Shown: in pieces, positions 36,595 through 50,590 of the stretch | Position numbering within the stretch: position 1 is the first letter of the stretch | Layout: every line of letters begins with the position of its first letter | DNA from: Ignelater luminosus | Taxonomy: Eukaryota > Arthropoda > Insecta > Coleoptera > Elateridae | Length of the DNA: 64,000 nt | Assembly (NCBI GenBank): GCA_011009095.1 | Contig: VTPC01000012.1 | Coordinates: 32,680-96,679, forward strand | Direction of reading: 5' to 3' | Position numbers and translations under genes: made by a program | The notes under the pieces: generated by a model | Told to the model about the DNA's origin: nothing | The model's database searches: none | What the model saw: the letters and a program-made list of their open reading frames with translations, nothing else

Positions 36595-39251
36595 AGAGAA
36601 TCTATAATAAAAACAATCAAATAATTGTGTAATTTTACTGCTTTTAGTAAATTTTCAAGCAGAAGTTTTAAATCAAAACTGTCAATTTTGCAGCAAACAA
36701 CTGTTTTCAAGAACTGTGCAGTTGTTTAAATTAAGGAAGAGTTAATTGACGGAATTCAAACTTGACCACATTTACACAGTCCACGCCAACAAACAAGTAA
36801 ATTTTTCTATATGCAATAAATGGTATTTCCTTTTTTTCTTGACTTGCAATCCGAACCTGCTTTAGATGTTAAACCATTGAGGCAAAAGAACATAGAAATA
36901 CCGACGATATTCCAAATATAGATATAGTCTGGAAATCTTTTCTTTCACTTGAATTCCTTTCGTCTAGGTCAGTATTTTTCAAAATTTTGTGCGTTGTAAA
37001 GCATTTTTCTTCACATGGTCTTTGGTCCTTTGGTAGTTTAATTTGCTCAGACTTTTTGGATTGCCTATAGTATTCTGTTTGACTTTTGTAAACTGATCGG
37101 GTTTGTTAAGTAAGTTGGCTATTTGAACCAAAAGAAAATTTCTTGCAATAGGAGTTACATCTTCTTTAACTCTTGTATTACCTATTCTCGAAAGTCTTAC
37201 GCCTGAGACAACAATTCAATGTCCTGCTTTTTAAAGACTTTTTAACCAATTAAATCAAAGAAAGAAATCCTGTTTCTACTATTGAAACTAGAACTGTTGC
37301 AGATAAGCTTTGCTTATCTGTGCTTTTCTAGGCACTCAATATGTTGCTAACTCACCAGTTGCTAACTCGCTCCTTTTTTTTTTAATTCTTCTTGAAGTAG
37401 AAATATATGTGGCCTCCTGCGGCTACCACCAATCGGAACCACTTCTGTTTCAAAACGAGTTGGGTTTCGCTATCCATTAACCTTCTTAAGAAAACTAATA
37501 AAATCAAAACAAAAACGGGTCGGGTTGCGTTTTCCAACACTTGTCTAATATGGTATGTGAAGCCACAAGTATTTATGTTAATTTTTTTATTACGTCAAAA
37601 CAGAGATAGGCTGTTCTTGCTTACCCATCAATGAAGCGTTTCCTCTTAACTAAAGACAAAAGGTTCTCCAAATGGAGTGAAAAGCTACTACAGTGTTAGT
37701 ACTGAAAAGGTACATTTTTGACATGAAGAATCTGTAGAAGGAAAGGCAGCTATATCATTATTCAAGTACACAAATGATTTTGACATGTGTCCCAGTCTTT
37801 TCATATCTGTTGAGTGCAATTTTCAACTTTCGTCTTCCCCAAAGCAGATTGGCATAATTTTATTTCTTTAGAATTCTGTATACCTGCATTGTAAAAAGAA
37901 TGAGTATCCTTTATGATGATGATTCTAAAAACTGATTGAAGTCGACTCTGTTGGTCAGTACGCAACCTAACACAGACATTTGGAATTTTTTTGGTGATGA
38001 CTTCCAGATTGAGAATGCTGCTCTTGATTGAACAGTTTTTAAGAAATAGGATACCTACTTATGTGTATGCCACAAGGTTAGAATAGACGCTCAGTGTCTT
38101 TAGAGATTATTGGAGCTGAAGACATTCTAAATGAATAAAGTGCAAACTACCTAATTAGCACATAATCAAAATTTAGCTTTTTATATCGATATTTCATCAA
38201 AAATTTAAAAGAGAAATAATTTGTAAGGTTAATCACCGCTCTTAACTACCTACGTAACACAGTACTGATTTAACTCACAAAAGTCCTTTTTTAAAACTTT
38301 TCTCGTTTTTTTTAGAATTAGAATAAAGTTTACATTTGTAAAAATTTTTGACTCTTAAATTCTGAGAGGCCATTTTTGCTCAAATTAGATCACCCAATTC
38401 AAATTGTAATTTTAGTAAATGCTTGTAGATATCAATTTTATTTTTTTGTGCAGTTCATGTTTAGACATCAATCATAAACAACATTTTCGTATCTTTGTAA
38501 GGTTTTAAACTTAAGTTTTGTTTGTATATTTTTATTTTTTCCGAATAAAGGTCATTATTAAAAATTAGTCTCGACAGAACATTTTTATTCAAAAAGTAAT
38601 TAGGTGGCGACATTTAAGATTTTCAAGCATTAACGGAAGTTTGATTGATGAATTGCAGCAAGCGACACTGTAAAACCTAGAAAAAAACTGGTTAATACAG
38701 CCCGTCTATACCAGAAAATCTAATTCAAATAAAAACTTAATTTATGATAATAAAAAAATTTTCCAGTTAGTTTCAGTTTTAAGATTTGCAACCATACACG
38801 TTAAATTTTTAAGAAGGAAGGAAAGGTTCCCATTAAAACGATTGAATTTCCTTTTAAATAATTTAGTGTACATGCTTTGATGACATTACATTAGGATATC
38901 GTTCCTCTTCCCTTTCGACCCTTTTTTGTCTACAATACACCGCCTGTGTTAATGAACTCTTTGCATATAAAGGAGAATAGTCGAAAATTCTTGCAACGCT
39001 AGTTAAAGCAGTCTCTACTTCAATATCTTGAAAAGGCAATTACTTCGCTCTCGCGCGATGCCCTCTCTCAGCTTTTCTGGTATTTCGTCTTTGGAAGACA
39101 CTTATCGTCGTCGTGCTCTTGTCTCGTAAACTTTGTCTATAATAAAACAGCATCGATGAAGCTGGTCTAATGTAGCTAAGTTACAATTACTTAGAAAATA
39201 CAAATAAATGCATAAAACTGATTTAGAGACTTCAATCTATTTGTTTAATAG

Positions 39252-39353
39252 ATTCTATACATAGAGCAGACATTAGGGAATTCAAAGGTTCATTCAGAAT
39301 TAGAAAATCATTCATAAATGGAAATTAGATTTACTAGTCTCTATGTATAGAAT
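39252..39353. repeat. MITE-like inverted repeat, 15-bp perfect arms
   Basis: ATTCTATACATAGAG at 39252-39266 is exactly repeated in inverse at 39339-39353, enclosing 72 bp. The span (102 bp) and the arms suit a miniature element. No flanking direct duplication was convincing, so the superfamily is unknown. Confidence 0.5.
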
Positions 39354-40288
39354 ATATCAGGAACCTAGATTAGTAAACCAGTTTCAAATAACACACAAAC
39401 TTACAAGATAGATTTCTCATGACAAGGGAAATATTGTTCTTTAAGTTTTCTTCTTGATAATACTTATTTGTAGTTATTGATATTTAAAAATAAAGTAAAA
39501 ATTACATAAAGGTGCCCTGGGCTTTGATCCATCCAACTGTTATTTACAAAGCTGTACAAAAATAGATTATTATTGATTATACTGGGTGTTCTAAAATAAT
39601 GTTCAAGAGCAAACCAAACATGTTTTGTGATGAAACACACTGTATTCTCATGCAATTGTTATTCAATACCAGTTACAAGGATATAGCATTCTGTGATACC
39701 AAAGTTATTATATTATGTTAGTTAATTATTTTAAGTCAATAAAAATACACATCGAGAAACTTGTAAAAGAACGTAACGTTGGACGTAAGGCTATTTTGCA
39801 CACTCTAGAGTGTATTCGTTAAGTTTTTGTAACGTAGTAGTAATAGATTTGCTTTAAGATCTGCATGTATGTTTAATGTTTCTCTTTCTGCGTCTTTGCA
39901 TGCCAAATAACGTTAAGTTCAACGTCACGTGTCTTCGTAAATACCCTATGAAATAAAAATTTAATTTCCCTGCATTCAAAATGTGATAGATGATACATAA
40001 TGACATCATTAAGACCGCTCTATATTTCATGATGTTTCTTCATGAAGGTTGCTCATGACTTTCTTTTGTTAGGTAAAATAACGATATAGCCTTGTAGTGT
40101 TTATAAACTTCTTGATATGTCAACATCGTACATAAATTAGCATTATTAATGAATGAATCAATTAATACATGCCCAGTAGTTTGCCCACACCCATCAAAAC
40201 CGACATTTCACCCATTTCCAATATTTTCTTTTCTCTCTGTTTGTTGATTTTACGAATTTCAACAAGATTATTACAAAAATAGAGCACC

Positions 40289-40498
40289 ATGTATGATATG
40301 CACCCCAGAACTGAATTTGCTATAGTTTTTATGGTGGCGTGCGCCAACTTGCTTCGTTTGCCTCTGGTTCATTCTCCAACTGAACATTACTCCCACCAGA
40401 CGAGAACTGCAGACTTCCAACTACATCGGGCTAAAAAGGTGTTACAAATAGCTCCTAAAGCCACAGGAACTAACAATGACTATACTGTGATTGATTGA
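40289..40498 (+). other. unassigned 69-codon open frame
   Basis: The ATG at 40289 opens a frame whose codon use looks more gene-like than its surroundings, with a short hydrophobic start (FAIVFMVACANLLRLPLV) followed by a polar tail ending NNDYTVID and a TGA. It might be a tiny secreted or membrane peptide or a stray exon, but I recognise nothing in it and chance is likely. Confidence 0.15.
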
Positions 40499-43400
40499 TT
40501 GGTGTTGGCATGATATGACTTTTATATAAGCGTTAAATTAGAAAACGGATATGGTACATTATAAAATCAATAGGAAAATCCTGTCGTTAATAAAACAAGA
40601 CAAAATAAATCATACCTATGTTTGCTAATAAAAAATGTTGCTACAATTGATAAACAAAGGATGCCGCTATGGTTATTAGCCAAATAATGTGTTTATTATA
40701 AGTTAACTAATGTGGTCAGACTTTGGTGATTCGGTGACAAGCTCGATTAGGTTGTCTCCAATAATACATTTTTTTTGATAAGCTTCTTATGTTTCTATCT
40801 TTTCTAGCATAGTCTGAGACTACCATACACCTATGTTTTCTTTATCATATCTGGTCTGTTCTGCAAATACAAAAGCCTTTATGCACAACTTTAAGATTGG
40901 AGGCACCCGCTAGATAATAGTAATAAAGAGGAGGAAATAAAGAAAAGAATAAGTTTCTAGCGCAGTTTTCAATCTCTTAATTGACTCTAAGAAGAATCAG
41001 ATTACTAAAAATATAAAATATAAATAATTATAAAAAAAAGTCTTCAATAGACACAATACAATGAGAAGAACAAGAATCTAGACTGTGAAGGCTGCCCAAA
41101 AAACACAATAGATAATGGTTTGGAAGATTAGATATGATAAACAACTAATATATCATGATATCTGGACCCGAAGAGATCTATGAAAACCTCATGAGAAATG
41201 AGATCGAACATATTATTCTGAAATTAATTTTGAAAAGCTAATTTGGTAAAGAAATTAACAAAGTACATTATTCGGTCCCATAATAAGGCTGAGGTATCCG
41301 ATACTAATGGGTACTAAAAAAAACTAAAAGTATTTGTGGAATTTTATTAGAGTTTGTGAAAGATGCTTTAGAACGAAGAGATCTATAACTTCTTGTCGAA
41401 AAATGCTATACAGACTAAACTGTGATTCTATTGGTAACTAAATATTTGCTTTTCGCGAGATCTTAAAAAAAATAAAGTTTGTGTAGCCTGTTCCTTACGC
41501 AGCTCTTGGAATTATTTCTGGATGTTTGCAAACCAGACACTAGCAATTCTAGTTAAAATTGACATTTGAGTTTTAAATAACTCGGAACGTTATTTTCTTG
41601 CTTTCACATTGAAGTTATCAATATCCAATTGTAAAGTAACTGATAGCTTACGTTTCAAGAAACCGAGTCAATACTAACAAAGTCCCAAAATTTATCCCTG
41701 GAGAATTCTATCAGTGGCAAATTAGAAAGTTTAACAGCTCAAAGTAACATAGCAGTTTTCAATGTCATTAAACATCACAAGAACAGTTGACTTATACTAA
41801 GAATAGATTACAATCAGCAAGTTGCCCGCAACTATAAATCGTAGTATAGATATTTGGACAGCAAGTGAAAAATTTTCAGTTGTATGCTTCACAATGTTGT
41901 CTTCAGTAGAGGCAAACCTCCAATGCGAGTTAGATGACACAATCATTTTTACATCGTTGCTGTAAGAATAACTAGTAAATGATTATATTTAGATAATAAA
42001 CATAGCTTGTAAAATAAATTTTGTTTGAATTCATAGAGAATTATTATAGTACTATTAGTAGATTAAAGATAAACGTGCAATCTAAAAAAACTGATTACAA
42101 ACGCAGAATGAGTAAATATAAAATAAATTTTAAACAAAATCTCTGTGTAAAGCAGATTATTTGTGTTTGTTGCTAGTTTCAAGTAAGTTCTTCTAATGAC
42201 AACGCACTGCCATTAGATGAAAAATGAATTACGTATGCGTTTACTAATTATTATCGTACGTACAGAATCGCTAGCAATATACTCTTTTGAATGGAATTTC
42301 AAAAATAAAACATATTTAAAAGGGATTTCGAACATAAGATTGGAAATTTTGCAACTGAAGCATACTAAGTGAAGTATGTTATTACTTATGTGTTAAAACC
42401 AAAGCTACCTGACTTCTTTATTGTGAAAGATTAAGAAATCCATAGAATAAATTGTGGACTTGAATCTTCTAGCAACTAAGTTGTTCGTTTTGTTAACCAG
42501 AGTTTTAAATTCAGAAAAAAACATTTTTAGAGATCCACAACCAACTGATAAACAGTTTCTGGAAGAATAAATACTGACAAGAAAATTATGGAGTTGCAAA
42601 GTTAATTCATTAAAAAGATCAGAGATTAGAAGCTAACAAAGTTGTACCATAGAAGAAACCTTAAGATCTGGAATATTAAGCTAAAGATGCATTTAGCATT
42701 TTTTGGTATTTTTATGCATTTGGCAAGTTTCTTTTTGATTAATTGTACGTATAACTTTTTCATCTACTTTTGTAACAACTTATCTCAAATATATCAACAT
42801 TAGTTATTCAGAAGCTCTTGTAATTTTGAACAACCCTATTACTTACAGATAATATTGAATAATTATTACCGTTTGCTTACAACATTGAATAATGCTAGAG
42901 CTTTTGACAAGCGGAAATGTGTTATTGCCATTCTTCCCTTTTGCGTTATTGGTTGATTGATAGCAGAACCACAGCGTGTCGTTGATATACCTTCAGGATA
43001 TTGGTTGATGTCTAAATACAAAGATAAATTGAATGTTATATTGATGATTGAATTCCTCCATTCATTAGTATTTAACTGAAGGAAAAGTACTGTACTGGCA
43101 TTAATTTTGTGTACTATTTTCTATATAAATTAAGACGAAAGTAAAAGCTCTTTTTAAACGAAAAATGAGAGGGAACATCTAATATCCACTTTAATTATAA
43201 AACAATTTTTAATTAGTTCGTTCCCTTTTATTTGAATTTCTAGAAGGAAAAAATGAACAATAAAATAAAACAATTTCATGCACAGAAGATTAATCCTATA
43301 AACAGAAGCAAATTTTAATTACCAGGAGCTCTCTGTATAGTGGCCAATTATGAAGAAAATGAGAGAAAAGGAGGAAAAAAAGCTAAAACGACTATCGCAG

Positions 43401-46400
43401 CGATTTACACAAGTACTTCTTAAAGTAGGATTTATTGTACCGTTTACAGTTTCAGTTTAAGTGCAAAATTCAAATATCTAATCTGCTTAAAATGTTGTCT
43501 TATTATTTTAAAACAGCAAGATTTAAATGATGAATACACAATTCATACAAAACTGTAAGTAACCAAGAATTAATTTTTTTTCTCTCTCTCTCTTTCTTTT
43601 GTTTAACTTTTAACAAGGTTTCCAAAGGACTTGGTTTTCTTTTTTAATTTTCATAGGTAAATATTGTACTGTTAGCTTCTTATATTTTAACAGATTAAAC
43701 AAGAAAATTGAATTCTGTATATAGAAGCCAAAAATGTCTCTATTATTATTTTTTAAAATTATTTAATGAAACACAAATAATTGTTCATCACAATCTTTAG
43801 ATAGTAGCAAAAATGGGCATTCCTGTTTTTGGGAATGAGTTCCTTTGAAAGGAAGGATAGGTAAAAGCTTTTGCCAAAAGACATATGTAAAGTTTATTTT
43901 TGCTTTAAATTTGAAATGCCCAGTAAGTATCATATTCTTACCGTATATCTGTCCTGATCATAACAAAAGCACTCGTCACTAGGGAAATGACTTAAAAGAT
44001 TTATTATTATTTTTCTCTAGTTTTTCCTTTATAAACATTCATTAATTGATTTATGTTTAATGTAATTTTTAACTTGAACAGAACCCAAACCTACTTCCTG
44101 CATTGTCGTGTTAAACGTCTTAATCTCTAGACCGCTGAATCGAATGATGCAAGTAAACTTTTGAAAAAATTTGTACACTGAAAACACTTTTGTTTTAATT
44201 TATATCGTTCTGGAGGGCTTGAGTACTGATAGACAGCATTTAATAAAGCTACCAATCTTCATTCATCTTAGAATTCGAATTGTTTCTGTACTGTTATTGA
44301 TTATGAAGATAGCACATTTCATGCTACACTTGATCAGAAAGATTGGCAATTCCCTCTGGACCATAAAGAAAAGGTGAAGATGTAAACTAGGGAATTTTGC
44401 TGTTTTCTGTGGAGGTTTTCGTTCTAATGGCAGAAATGATGGTATTATTAGGACAGAGCACCTCCAACTTCTAGAAAATTACAAGATTTCGAATAAATTG
44501 TACATTTTAGGATTTTTGATCAGAAGAGTTATATTAAAATACAAAGAACTTTTTCAAAATTGGTAAATAAATGCTTGACGTGTAGTTGCTTGATATATGA
44601 TGAGTAAAGTTTTTCAATAAGTTCTACTTTTAAGAATCCTTAAAGCTTTTTCATTAAAAGCCCAAAATATAGAGAAGATATTTTGAGCAACCTTGTTTTG
44701 AGTATTTATTACAACGTTTTATTTCTTAAAAATATAACTGTTTGGTGTGCAAAATTTTATGAAATCCTCGAGAATGTTAGATGTTATAGACCAGACATTT
44801 TAGACAGTTTTATTAAAATGTTGTTGATAACAATAATTGTAAATTCTTTTCCCAATGTTATACAAAATGTGCTTTTATGCTTAAAGGCGGAAAGTTGGAC
44901 TTTATTTTCTCTACTACTCCGAGTCGTACTAAAGCTAAAGAATGAACATTGGCTCTTCTTGAAGGAAATTGTTAACAGCCAAATTGTATGTTTATACATA
45001 TGTTCAAGGTCCAAAGACATACCTAGCTTTCATTTCAAACAGTGTAACTGTAAATTTAACACAAGTATGTATTTACTTAACACAGTGTAATCCAAATGGT
45101 TACATACCACAAAGAGTGTGACTGAGATAGTCCAATATTTCTCTCTGTCGACACCAAACTTACGACCTTACACTCGAAAACTCGAAGTTGATCGTCCACA
45201 GATACTATCAACTTTGACCCACGATTTATGTTCTACTAGTAAGAAATTCAACTTCGTCCGATAAAGTATATTGTAAATAGTCCCTTTAAATGCACCTTTC
45301 CAAAAGCAAGTTCTAACCACAAGAATCACCCCCAAATTTCTACTGTGGGTTACTGTGCAATGGCGATTACTCTAAATGAATTCCAGCGCGCTTCTTTCCA
45401 ACCCTTCCACCCCGCAGCAATGCCCAGCCTTCGCTAGATAGTGTAACAAATTGGCACGCATTTCCCAGGCACAAAGAAAGTAGGCCCGTTTAACCTACTT
45501 GGGCGCATCGGTAGTGGAGAGGAACATTTTTAATTTCAACACTTAAATATAATTTATTAAACCAGTGCATTAAGAAAATGTAATGCTACCAAAAGGATTA
45601 TTTTAACGTACAAAATAAATACCAGAATATATTATTTATCTCAACTTACAAGGTTGATTGTAGAAATGTTTTAATGAATTTGTATTTTAATTTGTTTTCC
45701 ATGAAAATGAAAAAACGTTCGAAATTAATTATGAAAAGGCATTAAAATACAAATTATATTCCAAATGAATTGAAACTCTGTATGAAACTTTTCCAAGTTC
45801 AGCATTGAAAAATGCCAAATCACACAATGAACTTACTTATTTTTTTTGATTGATTCCAAAAAATATTGACAATACAAAAAGGTTTGTCATTCGAGAGTTT
45901 TGATAAAAACTGCTATTTATAAAATACAGCATATCATAAAAGAAGATTAAATCAGTAACACTATAAAAACAAAATTTGGTCAGCAAAATTGTAAGGTATT
46001 GCAATCCATTCGAAACACCCTTACGTCCAGTTTCCCAGTTGTTGGTTAAGTAGAGTATTGTTGCCTGGGATATAATTGTAAAAGTGACTGACAACGGGTG
46101 TATCCATGGAAAAATTCTCTAGTTAGACTTGATCTACAATCGAAAAAACTTTTGCTGAAAAGACAGAAATTGTAAAAAACGATGATAATTCTATGTCTAA
46201 ACTGGGAAAAGGGTAAGTAATGAGAACACAAATAAGATCAAAACAATGTCAGCAAACGATAGAAAATCTTGAGTAAGTTCTGTACTATATGTGACGTCAA
46301 AGACAACTAAAACAAAAAGACTAAGATACAAGAATTGAGAAAAGTATAAATGCAGCGTTTCTTAATCTTTTACGTATTGTAGAGCATCTTGTGCACTTCC

Positions 46401-46439
46401 TAATCACCACCTAAATCTTACAAGGGTTAATATTTCAAG

Positions 46440-46720
46440 TCTGGTCTTAGCGATTCAAAAAGCTAAATCGATTTAAAAAGTCCAAGTTGTCCAAAAATCT
46501 CAAACGAGTTTAAAAACTTTTGGCAACTTGAAAAAACAAAAATAACCGAACGCACCTGTCAGGCTTGAGAAATCCAAAGGTTCTGACAAAGTGGTAATAT
46601 TAAAAAAGCTTTGAATGGCCTAAAAGCACCGAACAATTTGGAATATATAAGAAATCTCGATAGTCCTGAAAGATATAAAGATTAATCAACTCAAAAAGGA
46701 AAACGGTTTGGAACTTTTTT
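46440..46720. repeat. degenerate A-tract repeat patch
   Basis: A-tract words recur every 10-20 bases (CAAAAAGCT, TAAAAAGTCC, CAAAAATCT, TAAAAACTTT, GAAAAAAC, TAAAAAAGC). The pattern resembles the complement of the patch at 7590-7960. It is probably a worn short-period satellite. Spacing and relatedness were judged by eye. Confidence 0.3.
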
Positions 46721-47967
46721 AGCACTTTGCTAATCAGCAATTACAGTTCGTTCGTAACATAAAAGATATTGGAGCAAGGTAAATTTCAAAAAGGTCTTCC
46801 CACGGTGACATTTGATTTTGAATTATTTTGCTTTATTTTCTGGAAATTCAGAAATGGGCACAGACGTTCAACCAGGAGTTTGGACTGATGTAAAGCTCGA
46901 GAATACTTTAAAATTAAAATGTATAATAACGAGTAACAAATACATAGAATCCAATAACAAGAGTAAAGAACAAGGCAATAATAATAGATAAACACGACCA
47001 AATAAAATACTTATGAAAAAATATAAATAGTTGAAAAAAAAGGAGAAGAAAATCTAATAAATAAAATAACAAACACTCTATGGGTGTATTTTCTGTGTAG
47101 TAGGTAAAATGGCACACTAAACTCTTTTAGCTTAAATGTGAGGTTTTCAATTAATCATTCAATACATGCTATACAAGATCTCGCGGCTCTTGGCACAACA
47201 GTAGTAATAGGATCCTTTTTTGCTTAAAATTTAAATGCTAGGAGGAAAATAATACTTTAAATTATAGGGGTTGGCTCGAGGCGTTCAAGCTTCTAAACTG
47301 TGGGGTTTTTATTATATTTTAATTTATTTGGCTACCATCGTATTTACGAAGTAACCTGTTGCACTTAAAACGAATATTAGAGGAAGAACAAGAAAAGGAA
47401 AATTTGTATTGGAAAAATGTACGATTCTGAAAGCCAAGACATAAAGAAAAAATAATTTTGTTATCTACATGAAACACACCTGTTCCCCTGTGTTGAAAGC
47501 AATTCTAATGCTTCCATGTGGAAGTTTTGTTGCACATATTTGAATGTGTAGCAATAATTTTATTGGCCATGAAAATATGTGAGGGGGTGAATAACAGAAA
47601 ATCGTTTTCTTTTTTAAATTTAAGGCAATTTTGTAGTGTACTTGGTGGAATTTTTATTGTGTTGTGTTTTTGCTTGTGTTCTTTTTTTTCTTATAATAAT
47701 GTTAACTTGAAGACTACAGTTATTTTGTTCCATTTATGTAGGTATTAATAATATTATTTAAAAATGCATATACAAGGAACCTTCGAAAAGTTGCTCAAAC
47801 ACATAAATGGTATAGGTATATAGCCTTGTAGATTTTAAAGTAGATAGTAATAGATTAATAAATATACAATAGAGATAGACCAGTGTTTATTAACCTGAAA
47901 TCGCAGCCCCCAAGAATTCTCAAATTTCTTTTGAGATCCCCCTTGGTCACCTTCAATTGAATCTTTT

Positions 47968-47993
47968 TTCTATATATCTGAAGATATATAGAA
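47968..47993. repeat. 12-bp palindrome, 2-base centre
   Basis: TTCTATATATCT-GA-AGATATATAGAA is a perfect inverted repeat. In A+T-rich DNA such sequences arise readily, so no function is claimed. Confidence 0.7.
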
Positions 47994-48245
47994 TATATAG
48001 ATATATAACCTATTTTTATCACTTCCAAGTTAATTTAGATTTACTTTTCTTAGGTTAGGTTATCCACTATAAGATAAAAATCATTCGCTAAAGGTTAAAG
48101 GTAGTAGGTTAAGGAAAAACACTACTTGCATAAAGTGTTTTAAAATCGCTATTAGCTAATGTGATACTAACTTTAAAATCTACCGATCTGATTAGAGAAT
48201 ATTTTGAAGTGCCATCTGTATTCTACTACTTTTGATTGGTTATTG

Positions 48246-48278
48246 ATGTTCTCAACTTGACATCGCAGTTGAGAACAT
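48246..48278. repeat. hairpin, 12-bp perfect stem and 9-base loop
   Basis: ATGTTCTCAACT and AGTTGAGAACAT pair perfectly around TGACATCGC. The stem has mixed composition, so chance is less likely than for A/T-only palindromes. It could be the core of a small foldback relic or a structured RNA stem. No larger element was delimited. Confidence 0.75.
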
Positions 48279-50211
48279 TATATTCAACCTGGGGTTATAA
48301 ATTTAAAAACATATATGAAGGTGAACACACCTTTGCCACAGCACTACAGCTGATGACGATCAGCAACAGTCATAATTTCATAAAAATAGAAAGACTGCAG
48401 ATCTGAAAATTTATTATCAGCTCTGGCAACGTTGGTTGTAGTTGTTTACCCTTTTCATCATTCTGACAAAACTTGGCTTCATCTACGAGTTGATGATTTT
48501 AACCAATTGGACGTTTTCTTTTTATTCGGTAAAACATGTTAAAGATTTTCTTATTAACTCGCACATTAACTATAAGATATGGTATTAACTAAGCAAAATG
48601 GTTTTAGACAAACCAGAGTGTTACCAAACGAATTACTGTAAAACGCGGTATAGGTTGGTAAGTTGACAACTACGTAGTCTGCAGTTTGTTAACCGTTAAG
48701 TTTCATTTCTCAGACTCTTTAGTCGTTCGTGTAATAATTGGTCTGTTTATAGATGTAGAGTCATTTGGAAGACTCTTTGAAGAAAACGAGTTTGTTCTTT
48801 ATTAACAATTTTTCAAAAAAATGTTGAGTACTTTCTCCTAATGTCAAACGCAATGTGATCATCTCTTTATCTTTGATTCTAACTTTAAACACTGACGTAA
48901 TGATGATAATAAAATTTTGAGACCTCAATGTGAGATTTTACAAATTTGGAATTTTCAGTTTAATTCTGAACTTAATAGGATTTTGCCAAAAATGCTACCA
49001 AACTTTTCTAGGTTGTTTTTATTCATTTATTTTAGTAGACTAAAGGCAAGACAAAATTAAGACTTTCGGCCGAGAAATACTGCAATTGCTGACATTAACT
49101 AACTATAAAGTAATAATGTCAATAACAATTCAATATTCAGTTAAAATCGATTTAAAATGTCAATGCATAGATGTTGTTGTTTTCTGGCTGAGGTTCTCTT
49201 GGACCTTGTGTTTTTAACTATTATGGTAATTTCCCCGTCCACTAGAATTTAGCTGAACTCAAAGATATTCCAACTTTCGCACAATGGGATGAGAGGCCAG
49301 TCGATGCAGAATTTAGTACCCTGATTGAATGTTTTCATCTACATCAGAAATCGCTTTCTACGATTCGGCTGCTTGAGGGCGCGACAAGTCAAACAAAAGA
49401 GTGCTGCTAGCTCAGAAATTATAAGGGATACGTGGTTATGATTTTCGGAGATCGACGCCGCTTTGCGAGCAGTATGGTAGCATAGGAGAGAAACTCTCCT
49501 AAGTTCTTCCAAAGCTCATTCGATAAATCTCCAAACTTTGCAACCCCCGTTAAAACCGCCCGGGTAGTGGTATGATTAACATGATATTCAAGATCTGTGT
49601 TCTGGAGGTACTTATCTACCAACTCGATTAATTATGATCCGATCAATCTGAGATTTTTTTAAACTAAAGAGCATTATCAGGGCAAGATGGTTAAGTAGAT
49701 ACATGTAGCGTTACCTCGTTTTTGGGGTTGATTAGAAGAAAAAAAAAGTAATTTGTTTTCTTCTGGATCTTTTTGGTGCAGTTATCCGAGTTCCCAGAGA
49801 AATGTAGTTGTACAATCTTGACGCGCCGTGAAATGGAGTACAAAAAAGCTCCAATGTACTTTTCCGACAAGGTCATCTTCTAGATCGAAAACGTAAAAGA
49901 ATGAAAAAGGTGCAAATACGGCCCTAGAATGGATATCTTTTGAGCTAGAGTAAATTCTTGAATCTTTCCAGAAAGACTCTCGAAACCTAAGGAGTTGCCG
50001 TTTTCTTTCTGTTCATTCTAGCACCATTATCTTTAGGTAGATTAATGCTGAGATTCGGCATATAGATCTCTCTAACCTTTGTGCATTTGGCCTCTAAATT
50101 CCATTAAAATGGCCGGGGGAATGTGTGAATTTGTTACTTTGGTTTTTCGTCATTTGTGCCGGAACTGTACGTCCTATCGACTAGAAACCTTAAACATTGT
50201 AAAGAGAAGAT

Positions 50212-50590
50212 AAAAATACATAAGAGTGTAATAGCACTTTTTTTGAAAAATAATTCCTTGTAGTTGAAAATCAGATTTGATGGTAGAACGAAGAAAAGCT
50301 GGGCCCATAGGCATGTGTGCATGTCCCGTTGTCGATGGAGGCGTTGCGGGAAGATATCTTGCACTTTCATTACTCACCAGAAGTATAATAATAATAAACT
50401 AAATAATTAGAATAGTATGTTCTTTTTTTAAAAAACAACTTTTTGTACCTGAAAATCGCATGTGATAGGATAACGCCGATAACGGAAACAAAAACAGAGT
50501 CGGTGACCATAGGCGTACAGTCAGGTAATCGATAAAAGCGTTAAGGTGAGATATCTCTCGCTAGCCTATTGTTTATACTTATGGTGAGGA
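50212..50590. repeat. two diverged tandem copies of a ~185-bp unit
   Basis: Copy 1 (about 50212-50400) and copy 2 (about 50403-50590) share a series of blocks in the same order. These are a T-run then A-run (CTTTTTTTGAAAAATAA and CTTTTTTTAAAAAACAA), TTGTAGTTGAAAATC and TTGTACCTGAAAATC, CCCATAGGC and ACCATAGGC, and GAAGATATCT and TGAGATATCT. Copies differ a lot between blocks. This looks like a fragment of a satellite or the repeated end of a transposon. Confidence 0.5.

Noticed and set aside
44683-45090. 135-codon open frame, one of the longest in the window
   Set aside because: It lacks an ATG at its start, is hydrophobic and low in complexity, and overlaps an open minus-strand frame. It matches no family I know.
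45340-45530. GC-richer patch with a small AAGTAGG/CCTACTT hairpin
   Set aside because: No frame, terminal repeats or known RNA shape. The composition shift alone is not enough for a call.
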